This document shows, one piece after another, positions 45,342-56,783 of a DNA stretch of 64,000 bases (position 1 is the stretch's first letter; each line of letters opens with the position of its first letter). Location: the NCBI GenBank assembly GCA_027946555.1, contig JAPEVC010000022.1:62001-126000 (forward strand), given 5' to 3'. Both the position numbers and the translations under genes were made by a program. The DNA comes from Gnomoniopsis sp. IMI 355080. Its lineage: Eukaryota; Ascomycota; Sordariomycetes; Diaporthales; Gnomoniaceae. The notes under the pieces are model-generated. The model had not been told where the DNA came from. It saw only the letters and a list, made by a program, of their open reading frames with translations, and searched no databases.

Positions 45342-47019
45342 ATGGCGTTGCAAAATATATTCCACAAAGTTGAATTTGGGCACGTAGGCGTCCTCCAATT
45401 CGTCTTTGCCTTGTTAGGTGCACTAGGGTGCCATGGAGTCTTCCTCGTGGTCTACCGTCTATATTTTCACCCTCTCGCTTCGATCCCTGGACCAAGGCTC
45501 GCAGCAATGACAGGATGGGTAGAGGCATATTACGAGCTGCTCCACGGGGAAGGCGGGCAATTTCTTTTCAAGTATCGCGAATGGCATGAACAATACGGTG
45601 CGATCATTCGCATCAGCCCGAACGAGGTGCATATTCAAGACTCCTCCTTCTATGAGACCTTGTACTCGACTGTCAAGCCTGCAAAGAAGCTCAAGCAACT
45701 GGAACATCGCTTCAACAACCCAATGTCGGCCTTTGCTACATCGGACCATTATAAACATCGCATTCGTCGCGGCGCGCTGAATCCGTTCTTCTCCAAGCGC
45801 AAGATAGCAGAGCGTGTGGCGCTTCTTCAAGATCACATCGACGAGGTGTGTCACCGACTTAGGACCGAGTTTCAAAATCGAGACCGTATCCTTGTTGTCA
45901 ACGACATGTGGAGTTGCTGGACGCTGGACATCATCACCGAGTATCTTTTCGAGCGACATTACAACTTCATTCGCCAACACGATTTCAAGGCCCCCCTGGT
46001 TGCCTCTTTGTTCTCTCTACTAGAACCAGTCCACTGGATCACACAGTTTCCCTGGGCTATCAAATTTCTGTACCGTCTCCCGGACTCCGTCGTCGGATGG
46101 TTGAGCTCAGAAATGAGAGAGGTCCAAGCGTTCAACAACGTAAGTCTCTGTGTCTGTCCCACCTGATGTATATTTCTAACATTCTAAATGTGCTCAGGAG
46201 ATGACAGCTCAAGTGAAGGAGGCTTTGGCTGGGGCATCACAAAAAAAACAGCCTGACACCATTTTCACTTCAATCATCCAGTCAGATATTCCCAGGTCCG
46301 AGATTACTGTCGAAAGACTTCAACATGAAGCCATCAGTGTCGTTGGTGCTGGTATCGAGACGACTATGCGAACGTTGACCATTTCCGTCTTCCACATTGT
46401 GAACAATGCCGAAGTCCACCAGCGGCTCTCCGAGGAGCTCAAGGGCGCTATTCCAAACCCTGACAAGATGCCATCTTGGGAAGAGCTCGAGAAGCTTCCT
46501 TTATTGACAGCATGTATTCACGAATGTTTGTAAAGATTTCGATACGTTTCCCATCCAAAATATAGGTGTGAGAACTAACAGTCTACAAATGCAGCTCTAC
46601 GCCTTGCTTACGGTACATCACAACGCATCCCCCGCGTGTTCGATCAGGAGGAGATAGCGTATAAGAACCACATCCTCCCGCGAGGTTCCATTATAAGCAT
46701 GGATATATACGATGTATCCCACGACGAGGCTATTTTCCCCGAGAGCTTCGCGTACAAACCAGAGAGATGGCTGAACAACCCCCGGGCACCCGATGGAAGG
46801 CAGCTTTCGCGGTACTTGGTCACATTTGGACGAGGCACTCGTGCATGTGTTGGACTGCAACTAGCCTGGGCCGAGCTCTATGTTGGCCTGGCAAGCTTGT
46901 TCCGGCGGTTCGAGCTGGAAATATATGAGACCAACAAGTCGGATGTGGAGCTGGCGAGGGACCGTTTTGTTCCTCGGCCTATTGCTAGTAGCAAGGGCGT
47001 TCGTTTTTTGGTAAAGTAA
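45342..47019 (+). CDS. Cytochrome P450 monooxygenase 1
   Basis: ER-anchored haem monooxygenase, 516 aa. Exons are 45342-46139, 46198-46525 and 46595-47019. It has an N-terminal membrane anchor (about residues 15-40), the hinge FHPLASIPGPRLAA, the I-helix VGAGIETTMRT with the conserved acidic/Thr pair, ESLRLAYGTSQRI (ExxR) created across intron 2, PERW, and the haem-binding FGRGTRACVG with Cys about residue 460. Length is normal. The pattern (WVEAYYELL, FRRFELEIYET) resembles the trichodiene-oxygenase-like P450s often found in fungal clusters. P450-2 at 52734 shares these blocks and is a paralogue. It probably oxidises the polyketide; position unknown. Promoter carries GTGACCAG. Confidence 0.9.
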
Positions 47020-47809
47020 AGGCTTGTGTTCGTATAAAACGTAATTTAGCCCAGGTAGTCGCCAAATTCGTCGACTGCCTACTCAAAACGGGAACATTGC
47101 TCGGATGGCTGTGCCGCACTTTTGTTGTAGGTACTTGGTACTTAAGGTCTTTCTTTGGAGACGATATTACATGTTTTTCTGAGAATACCTAGGTATAGCC
47201 AGCGCCCTGACTATGCAACTAACGACTCTACATGGACTCCTTGAGAGTTCACGGTGAATGTACCTATTTCGCACTGCATAGTGGCACAGGCGAGTTTCAT
47301 GATCTCTTTGAAAACGACTCGATTCAGTCCAAGGTGTCCATTCAACGCAGGCGACGCCCCGTAAGCTGCCCCGCGATATATTTACTGTCAATCTTAATAT
47401 GGCGCACAGCCGACGAGTGTAACGCCGTGCTATTCTTATCCAAGTATCCAGATAGGCATCTGCGTGGCGGTGTCGTCTGACGCTTTGGCTGTAATATGAA
47501 TTCGGCCCTATCAACTTTGGTTCGTGACTTTGCATCGCGAGCTGGTCCCTCGCTTTCAGCCCCTTGAAGGAAGTTGATTGTCTGACCAACAACGACATGC
47601 TTAAATTGACCCAATCAGAGGCTCAAATGATAAGCATACAGGGTAGAATGTATGTCATCCCGTGTCCCAGTCCACCCCTGGCAGGCCTGCGGTACGAAAG
47701 TGCGGTGATTCGACAGGGCTGATGAGACATGTGATATGACTGGTTGACTGACTCTCTCACATTTGACTGCGCATATTGAGGCGTTCTGGATCGTATCAGT
47801 GACCAGTCA

Positions 47810-47845
47810 TCAGCGTTTGTGGATCCTCTCGTCAGCGTTTGTGGA
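47810..47845. repeat. 14-bp direct repeat, 22-bp period
   Basis: TCAGCGTTTGTGGA occurs exactly at 47810-47823 and 47832-47845, about 450 bp upstream of the MFS start. Spacing of about two helical turns would suit a paired regulator site, but this is only a pattern. Confidence 0.6.
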
Positions 47846-47931
47846 AGTGCAGGAAAAGGTACAGTATATCAGGCTGTGCTCTCAAATCTTTTCCCGTTTC
47901 CGGACAGGGGCCAGCAGTGTGGTTGCACACA

Positions 47932-47941
47932 ATCTCGCGTA
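47932..47941 (+). promoter_or_regulatory. Candidate tox-box (bANK binding site)
   Basis: ATCTCGCGTA matches ATCTCNCGNA at every fixed position and lies about 350 bp upstream of the cluster exporter. With eight fixed bases, one or two chance matches are expected in a window this size, so support comes only from location. Confidence 0.3.
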
Positions 47942-48287
47942 GGTATTTCATCAACAAAGGAACGCTGACAGGAATGAGATTTCATTTTGGACCCAACCGG
48001 ATTGATTGGTAATGCGGGACAATTTGTAATCCGTGGTATTGTCTGCCAGGTAGGTAGCCATCTGCATGCACCCAAAAGCAGTTACTAGTTTGAATCTGCG
48101 CTGCTTGCCCACTCAAGTGAAGTTTGGGACCGGGGGGTTCTCGTTTGCATCTATGTTTGCACCTTGTGCAAAAATCTCCGTACCAAGTTCTGTTCCGCTA
48201 CATGGCCCCTCGCGATTCATACCATTCCCAAGTCTTGCCATCTTGGGATCCGCACTCTTCGAGCTGAAGCACTTGGAGGTCTTCACG

Positions 48288-50502
48288 ATGTCTGTCCCAG
48301 ATCAAGATCTCCTTGGTGAGAGCACCGGCGTCAAGGATGGATTCAAACACTCTCCCCTCCCTTCCACTAAGTCGGAGCTCACTACTGAGCAGGCACCGGA
48401 GAGTGCCCTAACACCCGACAAAGCAAGCCAACAGTACCCGCATGGAATTCGTCTGTTTTTAGTGGTGTCAGCACTATTGCTGAGCATGTTTCTGGTAAGT
48501 TAACCATGTCAATAAATGTACAGCCAATGTGGAGATCACCGCTAACACGTCTTTGCAGATTGCACTGGATATGGTATGTGTCTCACGTTCATTTTGGCAC
48601 TCGTCGCTTTCTCTGGATCCTCCCCGCCCGCAGCATGGCAGACCACAACCAGGATTACTGACCAACAGTAACATTCAGACCATTGTCTCCACTGCCATTC
48701 CAAAAATCACTGATGAATTCCATGTAAGCATCCACTGCCCAAGGAACAGCACCTGTTTCCAACCGGCCGGGTGACTAGACTGACTCTGACCTATGTAGTC
48801 CGTCGACAACATTGGCTGGTATGCCTCTGCCTTTTTCATCACACTGGCTGTGTTTCAGTCGGCATGGGGCAAAGCCTATCAGTATTTTGACCTCAAACTT
48901 ACTTTTCTGCTCACCATCTTTCTCTTCGAAGTGGGGAGTCTGATTTGCGGTATGGCAATCTATCACAAGGAAGCACTCAATGTCCGTTCTAAATGGTCGC
49001 TAACTAAGAGTTTCTATCGGGATAGGTGTTGCGCAGAACAGCATTACTCTCATTATTGGGCGGGCCATTGCTGGACTCGGCGGTGCCGGTGTCACTGGGG
49101 GCGTTTACACAATCATGGCCTTCACTGTACCACCTCCGAAAGTCCCAAAATATCTTGGCCTGATCGGCGCGGTCTTCAGCGTTGCTAGCGTAGCTGGCCC
49201 TCTGCTTGGTGGCGTCTTTGCTGGGGAGGCGACCTGGCGTTGGTGGTGAGTCCCATTCAGACATTTATACACCGACTCACCTACGAAACTTACTCACCTT
49301 CATCCCGCGCAGTTTCTACCTCAACCTGCCCGTAGGTGGTGTGGCCATGGCCATCCTGATCCTCTTTTTTCAAACACCCGAGGCCGTCAAGCCAATACCT
49401 GTCACTGTCAAAGAATTGCTGGTGGTGATGGATATTCCCGGGATCGTTCTCTGCATGGGCTCCCTGATCTGCTTGTCACTCGCCATGCAGTGGGGCGGCA
49501 CATCCAAGCCCTGGTCGTCTCCTGATGTGATCGGCACACTGGTTGGGTTCGCGATCATGCTAGTGAGCTTCGTTGTGGACCAGTGGTATTTTGGGGAGAA
49601 GGCTATGTTGGTACTCCGAGTATTTCGGCACAGGACTGTGTTGGCGGTGTCCATTTTCATATTCTTGTAAGTCACCCCTCCCCAGTATTACCCTCCACCC
49701 CTACTCAACAATACTGTGTCCTCGGCCCCAAGGCCAAAGCTTAGCCAATGGTGTAGTTACTAATCGCACACATCTTCCTTTGCTAACTCTGAACAAATGC
49801 ATCGAAAACAGCCTCAATTCGGCCAACTTCTTGCTCATCTACAACCTCCCCGAATACTTCCAGATTGTCCAGGGCGCTTCGGCGATTGACAGCGGCCTGC
49901 AGAACCTATCCTTAATCCTCTCCACGGCACTGACCACGCTCATCAGCGGCTATGCGCTTGGCAAAGTGCGAATCTATCCTGCCTTCCTCATCACGAGTGC
50001 CGGCTTCCTGACGCTTGGTGCGGGTCTCATCTACACTCTCGACAGTGGCTCATCGCTTGGAAAAATCATAGGGTTCCAGATCCTGGTGGGCGTCGGTGTG
50101 GGTATGGGAATACAGGTACCCGTTGCGGCGGCGCAGGACGCTTTTGTGGCTGGCGGCAGCCCAGCCGACGTCCCCGTGGCGACGGCGGTCGTGCTTTTTT
50201 TCCAGCTGATTGCGGGCGCCGTGTTTGTGGCGGCGTCGCAGGCCCTATTGACGACGCGTATGGTAGCCACGCTGGCAACGTTGGCGCCAGGGCTGGCGCC
50301 GAGTACCGTCCTGGGGGTGGGCGCGACGGAAATCCGGTCTGTTTTTTCAGGATCGGATCTCAGCAATGTTGTGCAGGCCTACATGGCGGGTATCAAGGAT
50401 TCGTGGGCGATGTCGATAGGTCTGGCTGGGGTCACTTTTCTCATAGCGTTTACAGGCAAATGGGGGAAGATGCACGAGGCCCCAGCAGTGTCCGTGGCTT
50501 GA
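48288..50502 (+). CDS. MFS efflux transporter (14-TM drug:H+ antiporter, DHA2 type)
   Basis: Probable plasma-membrane exporter of the cluster product. Seven exons: 48288-48494, 48559-48573, 48679-48723, 48799-48949, 49026-49245, 49313-49666 and 49812-50502, all in frame, 560 aa. The second exon is only 15 nt (IALDM) and the third 45 nt. Together they assemble the first-helix motif LDMTIVSTAIPKITDEFHSVDN of DHA2 pumps. Further marks: IGWYASAFF, GRAIAGLGGAGVTGG, VAGPLLGGVFA, WRWCFYLNLPVGG (spans intron 5) and NFLLIYNLPEYFQ. There is a hydrophilic N-terminus of about 50 residues and about 14 hydrophobic helices. The TOXA pump of HC-toxin producers is the same type. The ATG at 48288 is preferred; the frame is open upstream but lacks coding character. 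Confidence 0.88.
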
Positions 50503-51205
50503 ATATTCCGCGACGGCATCGGCGGTTACTTGAGGTCATAGACACTGAACATTAGAAGAGTAATACAAGTAAATTCACAATGTTGTGTTTTCTTTAAAGC
50601 CTCCTACCGTGACCTTGAACTAGTCTGCCATTACGCTAAACATAGTACACGTGCATGTCTGCCTTTGTGAATCACCTAGGTATGGGACAGCTATAAATTT
50701 AGTAGACTTCTGTGGGTGTTTTACTAGTTTTCCCTGACTCTAGGTACCTTTTCGTCTTAATGGAAGATGCCCTCAACTACTTCGTGCCTTGGGTGACGAA
50801 TGTTTTCGACCCCCAAACTTCTCAATTAGGGGACCACCGAAATGGAGGTCATTTATCTTCCATTTTGAGGCATGTTACCGATTGCAGGATTCTATCTAGC
50901 TTTTTTTTGGAGGGGGGGGTATCATTAGCCGATAATGCATCATGCTCCTGACTGTCGCCCCTCTTGCTGCTGAAGTGGTGCCTTGAGCATGACTGCGTTT
51001 CCTGCGTGGCCCCCAACGCATGTAAGCACTAGAATGGCATCGCAGTGGTCGACTTGGCTCCTGACTTCGCGATTCCGCAAACACGAGCTTTCCCTCTCTT
51101 GACGCAAAATTCATGAACATTTCCAGGTTCACGGGAACGTGGAATTCTCGATCCTGGTTGTGTTAGGCAACCTTGAAATCTTCGTCAACTGCGTTGGGAG
51201 AAGCA
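50503..51205. other. Intergenic
   Basis: About 700 bp without a gene; TACCTAGGTA-type motif near 50680. Holds the 3' flank of the exporter and the promoter of the 7-TM gene. Confidence 0.55.
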
Positions 51206-52538
51206 ATGCTCACAGGCCAGGGTTCCGCCATTATAGCTGTCACGGCGTGTTTGCAGTTGCTTGCCTCCATAGCCACGGTGCTGCGATTCTGGTCTCGGCA
51301 GGTAAAGAGACGAAAGCTCGCAGCACATGATGTCTTCATCTTCTTCGGATATGTAAGTTGCCCCCATCTGTGTGGCGCACGCCATGCGTCCGCTTCTGTC
51401 CGTGGATAAAACCGTAGTGACAATGTCGATTGATTCCAGTTGAATATTACCGGTCTTGCTATTGTCCTCATCCTGAGTGTGGTCCTGGGTGGACTTGGAT
51501 CTCATGCGGCAGCCCTCCAAGCCTCCGAGCTGGTGGCTCTTGAAAAGGTGAGGTCGGCATGACGAACCTTGGAAGACTGCATACATACATACAAGAAGAA
51601 CATACAGCTAATTTTCGTGCTCACGATAATAGCTTCTCATTCCCCTCCAAGTATTCTATTCATCAGCAATCACATGCACGAGGATCTCGATCCTCAGTCT
51701 CTACATCGCCATCTTCTCGACACAAGCAAGCAATTTCCGCACCGCTTGTTACATTCTCATGTTGATAAGCTTTTTATGGTGGTTTGGTGAAACCCTCATG
51801 ATTTTTCTGATTTGCCGCCCCTTCGCATATAATTGGGATCCTTCTATCGACGGGACATGTGGCAATACCACCGCTGGCTACCTCACGGTGACCGCATTCA
51901 ACTTTGTGATCGATCTTGCGATTACACTACTACCGGGAAGAATCATCTGGCACCTTCAAATGCCCATATCGCGCAGATTCGGGATCATAATCATATTCTC
52001 GTTGGGTCTTTTGTAAGCCAGCGCCACCCCCAGCTGCCTGTGGGAATATTCACGAGTACCTGCTAACTTGACCGGATTTTCCGTTAGTATTTGTGCTATC
52101 TCTGTGTCACGACTTGCTCTATACCAGGGAATTATCACCTACGGCCAGGCCGACTTCACCTATACCAGCACTACGCTCTACATCTTCACCGCAATCGAGC
52201 CACAACTTGCTATCGTCCTGGCGTGCATGCCATTACTGGGCCCGGTCAACGAGAAACTCGCAGTCTGGACGAATTCCTCGTGGATGAAACTCTTGTTTAG
52301 TAGAGACTCGAGGGGTGGAACATCTGGGCCCTCTATAGGAGGGCCTGCCACACGTGGGTACATCTGCACCGGTAGCACAGATGGGCTGCATCGGAGCCCC
52401 CTGCCACTGCCGGGCAACTCGTCAGTACAGGCTGCGTATGCTAGCGAGAGTACAGTTGGTACCCAGCATCGCGAGAACTGCCCAATCTATGAAATGGAAG
52501 ATTTTAGTGGCCCGCCTGAGCACCATCGTCGCCTATGA
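51206..52538 (+). CDS. Fungal rhodopsin-like 7-TM integral membrane protein (PTH11-related), frame uncertain
   Basis: Integral membrane protein of the fungal rhodopsin-domain family often found in clusters; role there unknown. Clear exons: 51206-51352 (TM1, then the RRKLAAHDVFIFFGY loop), 51440-51547, and 52088-52538 preceded by an exon ending at 52012. The latter two carry FNFVIDLAITLLPGRIIWHLQMP, FICAISVSRLALY and IEPQLAIVLACMPLLGP, the core family signature. The middle is a problem: 51596 to about 51634 encodes a good TM3 start (KNIQLIFVLTI) and from about 51669 a different frame gives TCTRISILSLYIAIF, but no canonical intron of normal length joins them. Either an indel has broken the gene or the splice is unusual. 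The C-terminal tail is hydrophilic. Confidence 0.65.
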
Positions 52539-52733
52539 GGTTATCGCCCCGATGGTGAGCAGGATCACGGGACTCAGTGGAAGATGACTAGTGGCTCTGG
52601 TACTGTACGAATAGTAATAGTAATGACCTCGGGACTTTATGCAATCCCATTTGCGCAAGGATTGCACCGCTTCCTTGAATCTGACGGAGCCCGATATAAT
52701 CCAACTAGAAAGACCTCAGACAGGTGTCCTGGC

Positions 52734-54637
52734 CTACTTCACCAAAACCTTTACCCCCTCGACGCTAGGATCGATCATAGGAATAAAATAGTCAGCTTTC
52801 ATGTCCACCGCCTGCCGCGTCGACTCGAAGAGCTCAAACTTGCAACGCTTCAGGACGATAGCCAACCCGATGAACAATTCCGCTCTGGCTAAATTGATAC
52901 CCAGACACATCCTTGGGCCCTTTCCGAAAGGCACCAAGTACGTACTCAAGGGCTCCCCGCTGTTCTGAGCTTTTGGGTCACGCACCAGCCATCTCTCTGG
53001 CCGGAAATCATGAGGTTCATCCCAGATTTGGGGATCGCGGTGTGTATAGTACGTCGTGACGCTGAAATACACACCTTTCGGAATGACAAAGTCTCGGTAT
53101 TTCGGAGGGTCCCCGCTTGTGGATTTGCGAATAATGCGCTGGGATATTCCAATGGACAGGCGTAGTGTCTCATTCACCACAGCGTTAAGATAAGGCAAAG
53201 CCTCGAGCTTTGCCAATGATGGATGAGAGGTCGGCTGTTCAAACACGGCGTGTTGGTCAAGCTCTTCCAGGATGGCGTCAAGGATCTCCGGTCTTTCCAG
53301 GATGTAGTAGAGTGCTTTGGATAAGGCTGTGGCCGTCGTTTCCACACCGCCCGCTATAATAGATCCTCCTTCAATAGCGACAAGGATTAGTTCAACATTC
53401 GGTTTCAAGCATAATAGATGTTCCCGCGCAGGCTCACCTTCGTGAACCAATCTCTCAACCGTCTTCTCATCTGCCGCAAGACTCGATTCGAAAATGTCAT
53501 GGAACACTGTCGGGTGCTCGACAAGTTTGTGCGCATCATTGTTCCCGGACGAAATCGAGCGAATTTGATGGGCGATTTCCTGAGGCAGAGACCATCCATC
53601 TCCATATTAGCAATTTAAGCGTGAATCGAGGCTTCGTTGGGTACATGACGTTCTCAGCATGGAACTGGTATGTGTGTGTGTAGTACATACCCCGTGAAAA
53701 GCAAACACCTCCCCCATGTGCGAGTTCATTACTGCTGCCAACGAGTTCGGAATAGCCTGCAATATCGCAAGAAGCCACGGAAAATGCCCCATTATGTGTA
53801 AGGTATTGGCCAATTCTTTGGCGGCATCAGTGAAAGGGCCGTGGAATCCGGGCATCTCCATGTATTCAAAAGAGCGGGCGAAGGCGTAATAGGTGATGAT
53901 GTCGAAGCTGAAAGCAGCAAATGCATGGTTCAGAACGAGTGGTTTGTTTTGGTTCTTGTACTCCTTTTCCAAACGATCGCACAGCCGGTGAGCTTTGGCT
54001 GATATGTATGGGATGATGCTGTGGATCTTCTGTTTTGAAAAGAAGGGTGCAATGGCGGAGCGACGAGCGCGGTGGCTATGCGGGTTGTTAGCGGGCCAGG
54101 CTCGATATGTTATATACATAGGTAGGCCACGTGTAGAAGCTGGAATGTGCCCACTGCTGGTGTTCAATAGTATCGAAAGTAGAATGAGGGATTCCGAATC
54201 GATACTTCCACTCAATCTTCTTGTCGAACTGGGATTTGTTGGCCAGTATGACGCTTAAGAATTCTGGATCTGCAATGTGAACTTCCCACGGGCTGATACG
54301 GACGATTGGTCCTTGGTCCACCGTTAGCAAATCAAACGTATTGAGGACGGTCTGGCCCATCAAACGTACCGTATTTCTCATGCCACTCCTGAATCTTGAA
54401 GATAAACTGGCCCCCACGGAGGACATCATGATAAGTCTCGACCCAGCCAGTAGCTGCTGCCAATTTCGAGCCAGGTACGTTGCTAATGGGACTGAAGAAA
54501 ATTCGACAAATGCCAACGGACAGAATCCAAATCACATAAAGTGCAAGTGCAGTTTCGACAATATACTGGACCTCCCAGGATTGACATGCTTCAATCCAGT
54601 GAAGAGCTCCAGAAGAAGTAGCTGACATTCTTGCCAT
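52734..54637 (-). CDS. Cytochrome P450 monooxygenase 2
   Basis: ER-anchored haem monooxygenase, 528 aa. Exons (minus): 54637-54370, 54311-54155, 54075-53691, 53579-53438 and 53368-52734. The joins restore EWHEKYGPIVRISPWEVH, TIEHQHHRARRSAIAPFFSK and HEGGSIIAGGVETTATAL (I-helix). ETLRLSIGISQRI (ExxR), PERW and PFGKGPRMCLG (haem Cys about residue 472) follow. It closely parallels P450-1 in the N-terminal blocks (WVETYHDVLRGGQFIF against WVEAYYELL-GGQFLF), so the two are paralogues. Intron 4 (53369-53437) is 69 nt with no in-frame stop; retention would insert 23 residues just before the I-helix and probably inactivate the enzyme. Convergent with the 7-TM gene, 195 bp apart. Substrate unknown; likely cluster tailoring. 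Confidence 0.88.
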
Positions 54638-55346
54638 TTTGTCAAGCAGGGTTTCTCTATCACGCGACCAAGCTCCAGGTCAAGTAGAGGAGAAATGGAT
54701 TTTTTGGACCTCAGTGCTAGAAAACCATAAACTGGTAATCGGTTTTGCCACGGCTGTCTCAATCTGCAGGCCAAATATCCGTCGAATAACTGTGGATGAT
54801 ATTCAGTCGAGCAATGTGCGTAAGACAGTAGCTGGGTAGCACGAGCAACAAGGACCCCTCTTGTTGCTTACTTGCAGATGAATGGGCGGTCGATGCAACT
54901 CGGCTGGCGTAATATTCTATGCACAGTAAGCATACTGAAACGGATAATGCTACTGCATGTAACACACAGTTTTGCTGCATTGTCATGGCATACCATCTGG
55001 GCGTGATATGTCCCAGTTGATAGGAGACAGAACTCCGGGCTTCGTTCACAGGCCCTGTTGTTGTGTGTTACGATGCCCCCAGGGCTGGTATTGCCATCAA
55101 AATGTTTGGATCTGGCCACGTACCTATCAGATACACTGTCCAAAGGTATTTCAATCCAAGATTGAGAGCCGTCTTCAGGAAAAAAGCCAAGAAGAACAGG
55201 GTATCTCTCTTCCGGAGGCAAATCGACAACAAGTGGTCGAAAATAAGTCGTGTATGTTGCAATTCCAACCTGGGTGCCCCATTATTTTCCCTGCATTCTA
55301 CTACGTGTAATCTGGGCGCGGTACAGCGCGACTTGAGGGTGTAGAG
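54638..55346. other. Divergent promoter region
   Basis: Shared upstream region of P450-2 (-) and the FSH1-type hydrolase (+), about 700 bp. A bidirectional promoter is possible. No gene seen. Confidence 0.5.
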
Positions 55347-56306
55347 ATGGGGATTCGAATACTGTGTCTTCATGGGCAAGGCGTCAATGGCTCCATTTTT
55401 CGACGCCAGACAGGTAAGCTGTGAGTCTTTTTTGTAGACGTGCAATTCGATGACAACGTTGGTTGACAGTCTCTCCGCGGAAACACAGAGAATATCAGAG
55501 GGATGCTTCCCTGTGACTACGAGTTCTTTTTCTTCGACGGAGCATATCACTGCAGTCCCGCACCAGGGGTCCTCGACTACTTCGCACCGCCATACCTCAC
55601 CTGGTACACCACACCGACCGTCGATAAGGTACTAGATGCGCACCAACAAGTGCGGAGATGCGTGGACCAGCACGGTCCGTTTGACATAGTCATGGGTTTC
55701 AGTCAGGTACATAATGCCCTTTAGTTCAAAGCTCTCCTGCGGCACCGGGGATTTCACCTGCCGCTATACTCATAACCAGCAGCAGAGGCTAACTTGGAGC
55801 CACTCCTATCCTAGGGAGCCGCAGTAGCAGCCTCGTTACTACTACATCAAGAACTCGAGTCAGAGACACCACTCTTCAAGGCTGCCATATTTATCGGCTC
55901 GCCGATTCCGTTTTCCTATCGTACGGATGTGGGTATAGATACACGCAAGTATTTTGGCGTACAAGGCGGCGCCAAAAACCCCCATGGCAGGCCAACCGTG
56001 ATCCCACCATACCTCTCCACTGATCCGGAGTATCTGAGGAATCCAGTGCAGCTTGGCGAGTTAATTTCCTTTGAGGAGATTCGATACCAAATGTTCCATC
56101 CCACAACCGACGCTGTCAGGATGCGAATACCCACAGGGCACATTTACGGCACCCGAGACAAGTGGTTTTTGCATAGCAAAGATCTGGCAGGATTGTGCTG
56201 CGCGAATCTTCGGACGGTGTTTGTACACGACGGCGGGCATGAGATCCCGAAGGACTATGCTGAAGAAATATGCGACCTTATTGAGACGGTCTCTGCCAAG
56301 ATATAG
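55347..56306 (+). CDS. FSH1-family serine hydrolase (probable polyketide-releasing thioesterase)
   Basis: Alpha/beta hydrolase of the FSH1 family, 258 aa. Exons are 55347-55413, 55489-55706 and 55815-56306. The first junction restores RRQTENIRGMLPCDYEF and the second GFSQGAAVAAS with the nucleophile Ser at residue 94. Other triad members are Asp about residue 210 (GTRDKWF) and His about 237 (VHDGGHEIP). The N-terminal strand ILCLHGQGVNG carries the oxyanion-hole HG. Length is typical. Family members such as LovG release HR-PKS chains in trans; fungal HR-PKSs lack a thioesterase, so this gene 3 kb from the PKS is a good candidate for off-loading (inference). Start ATG 55347 is the first in frame and gives the family N-terminus. 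Confidence 0.87.
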
Positions 56307-56783
56307 GAATAAAGGACTTGACTCTCGACCTGAGCTGCTACTGCGGCCACTGATGTATTGAATGTGACCTGGAAATACAATTTTGGTAGATAGGAATTGG
56401 GTTTTCAATGTTTGACACATGATGCTGATAATAAAACGTTCGAAGGCAGAGGAGAGGAGAGGAGACCATCTGAGCAGGGCGCTGGTCAAGATGTACGGAG
56501 GTGACGTCCAGTGTCAAGCTAGCTATTGCAGAGTGCCCCAGTGAGTTTAGTAATTTCTAGTATTTACACTGATCTCCGTGACTGGATGTCACTGGCCCTC
56601 TGACAGCGCAACAGTGTGGTTCTCGCAGTGCTATGACATTGACAGTCTGCGGTCAATTCTAGCACCTACTTTGTCCACTGTCCTACAGTCAAATAATTGC
56701 CACTGATATTTGGACAGGGATCAGGATTGTGAATTTTCTATTTCTACTTGGTTCCTTCAAATATCCTGACTGCCACTACAGAA
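56307..56783. other. Intergenic between convergent hydrolase genes
   Basis: Contains 3' flanks of both hydrolase genes. No gene seen. Confidence 0.6.

Larger units (their letters stand above)
47020..48287. other. Intergenic, promoter of the MFS transporter
   Basis: No gene. Contains GTGACCAGTCATCA (47799-47812), a 14-bp direct repeat TCAGCGTTTGTGGA at 47810 and 47832, and ATCTCGCGTA (47932-47941), which fits the published tox-box consensus ATCTCNCGNA recognised by TOXE. Confidence 0.5.
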
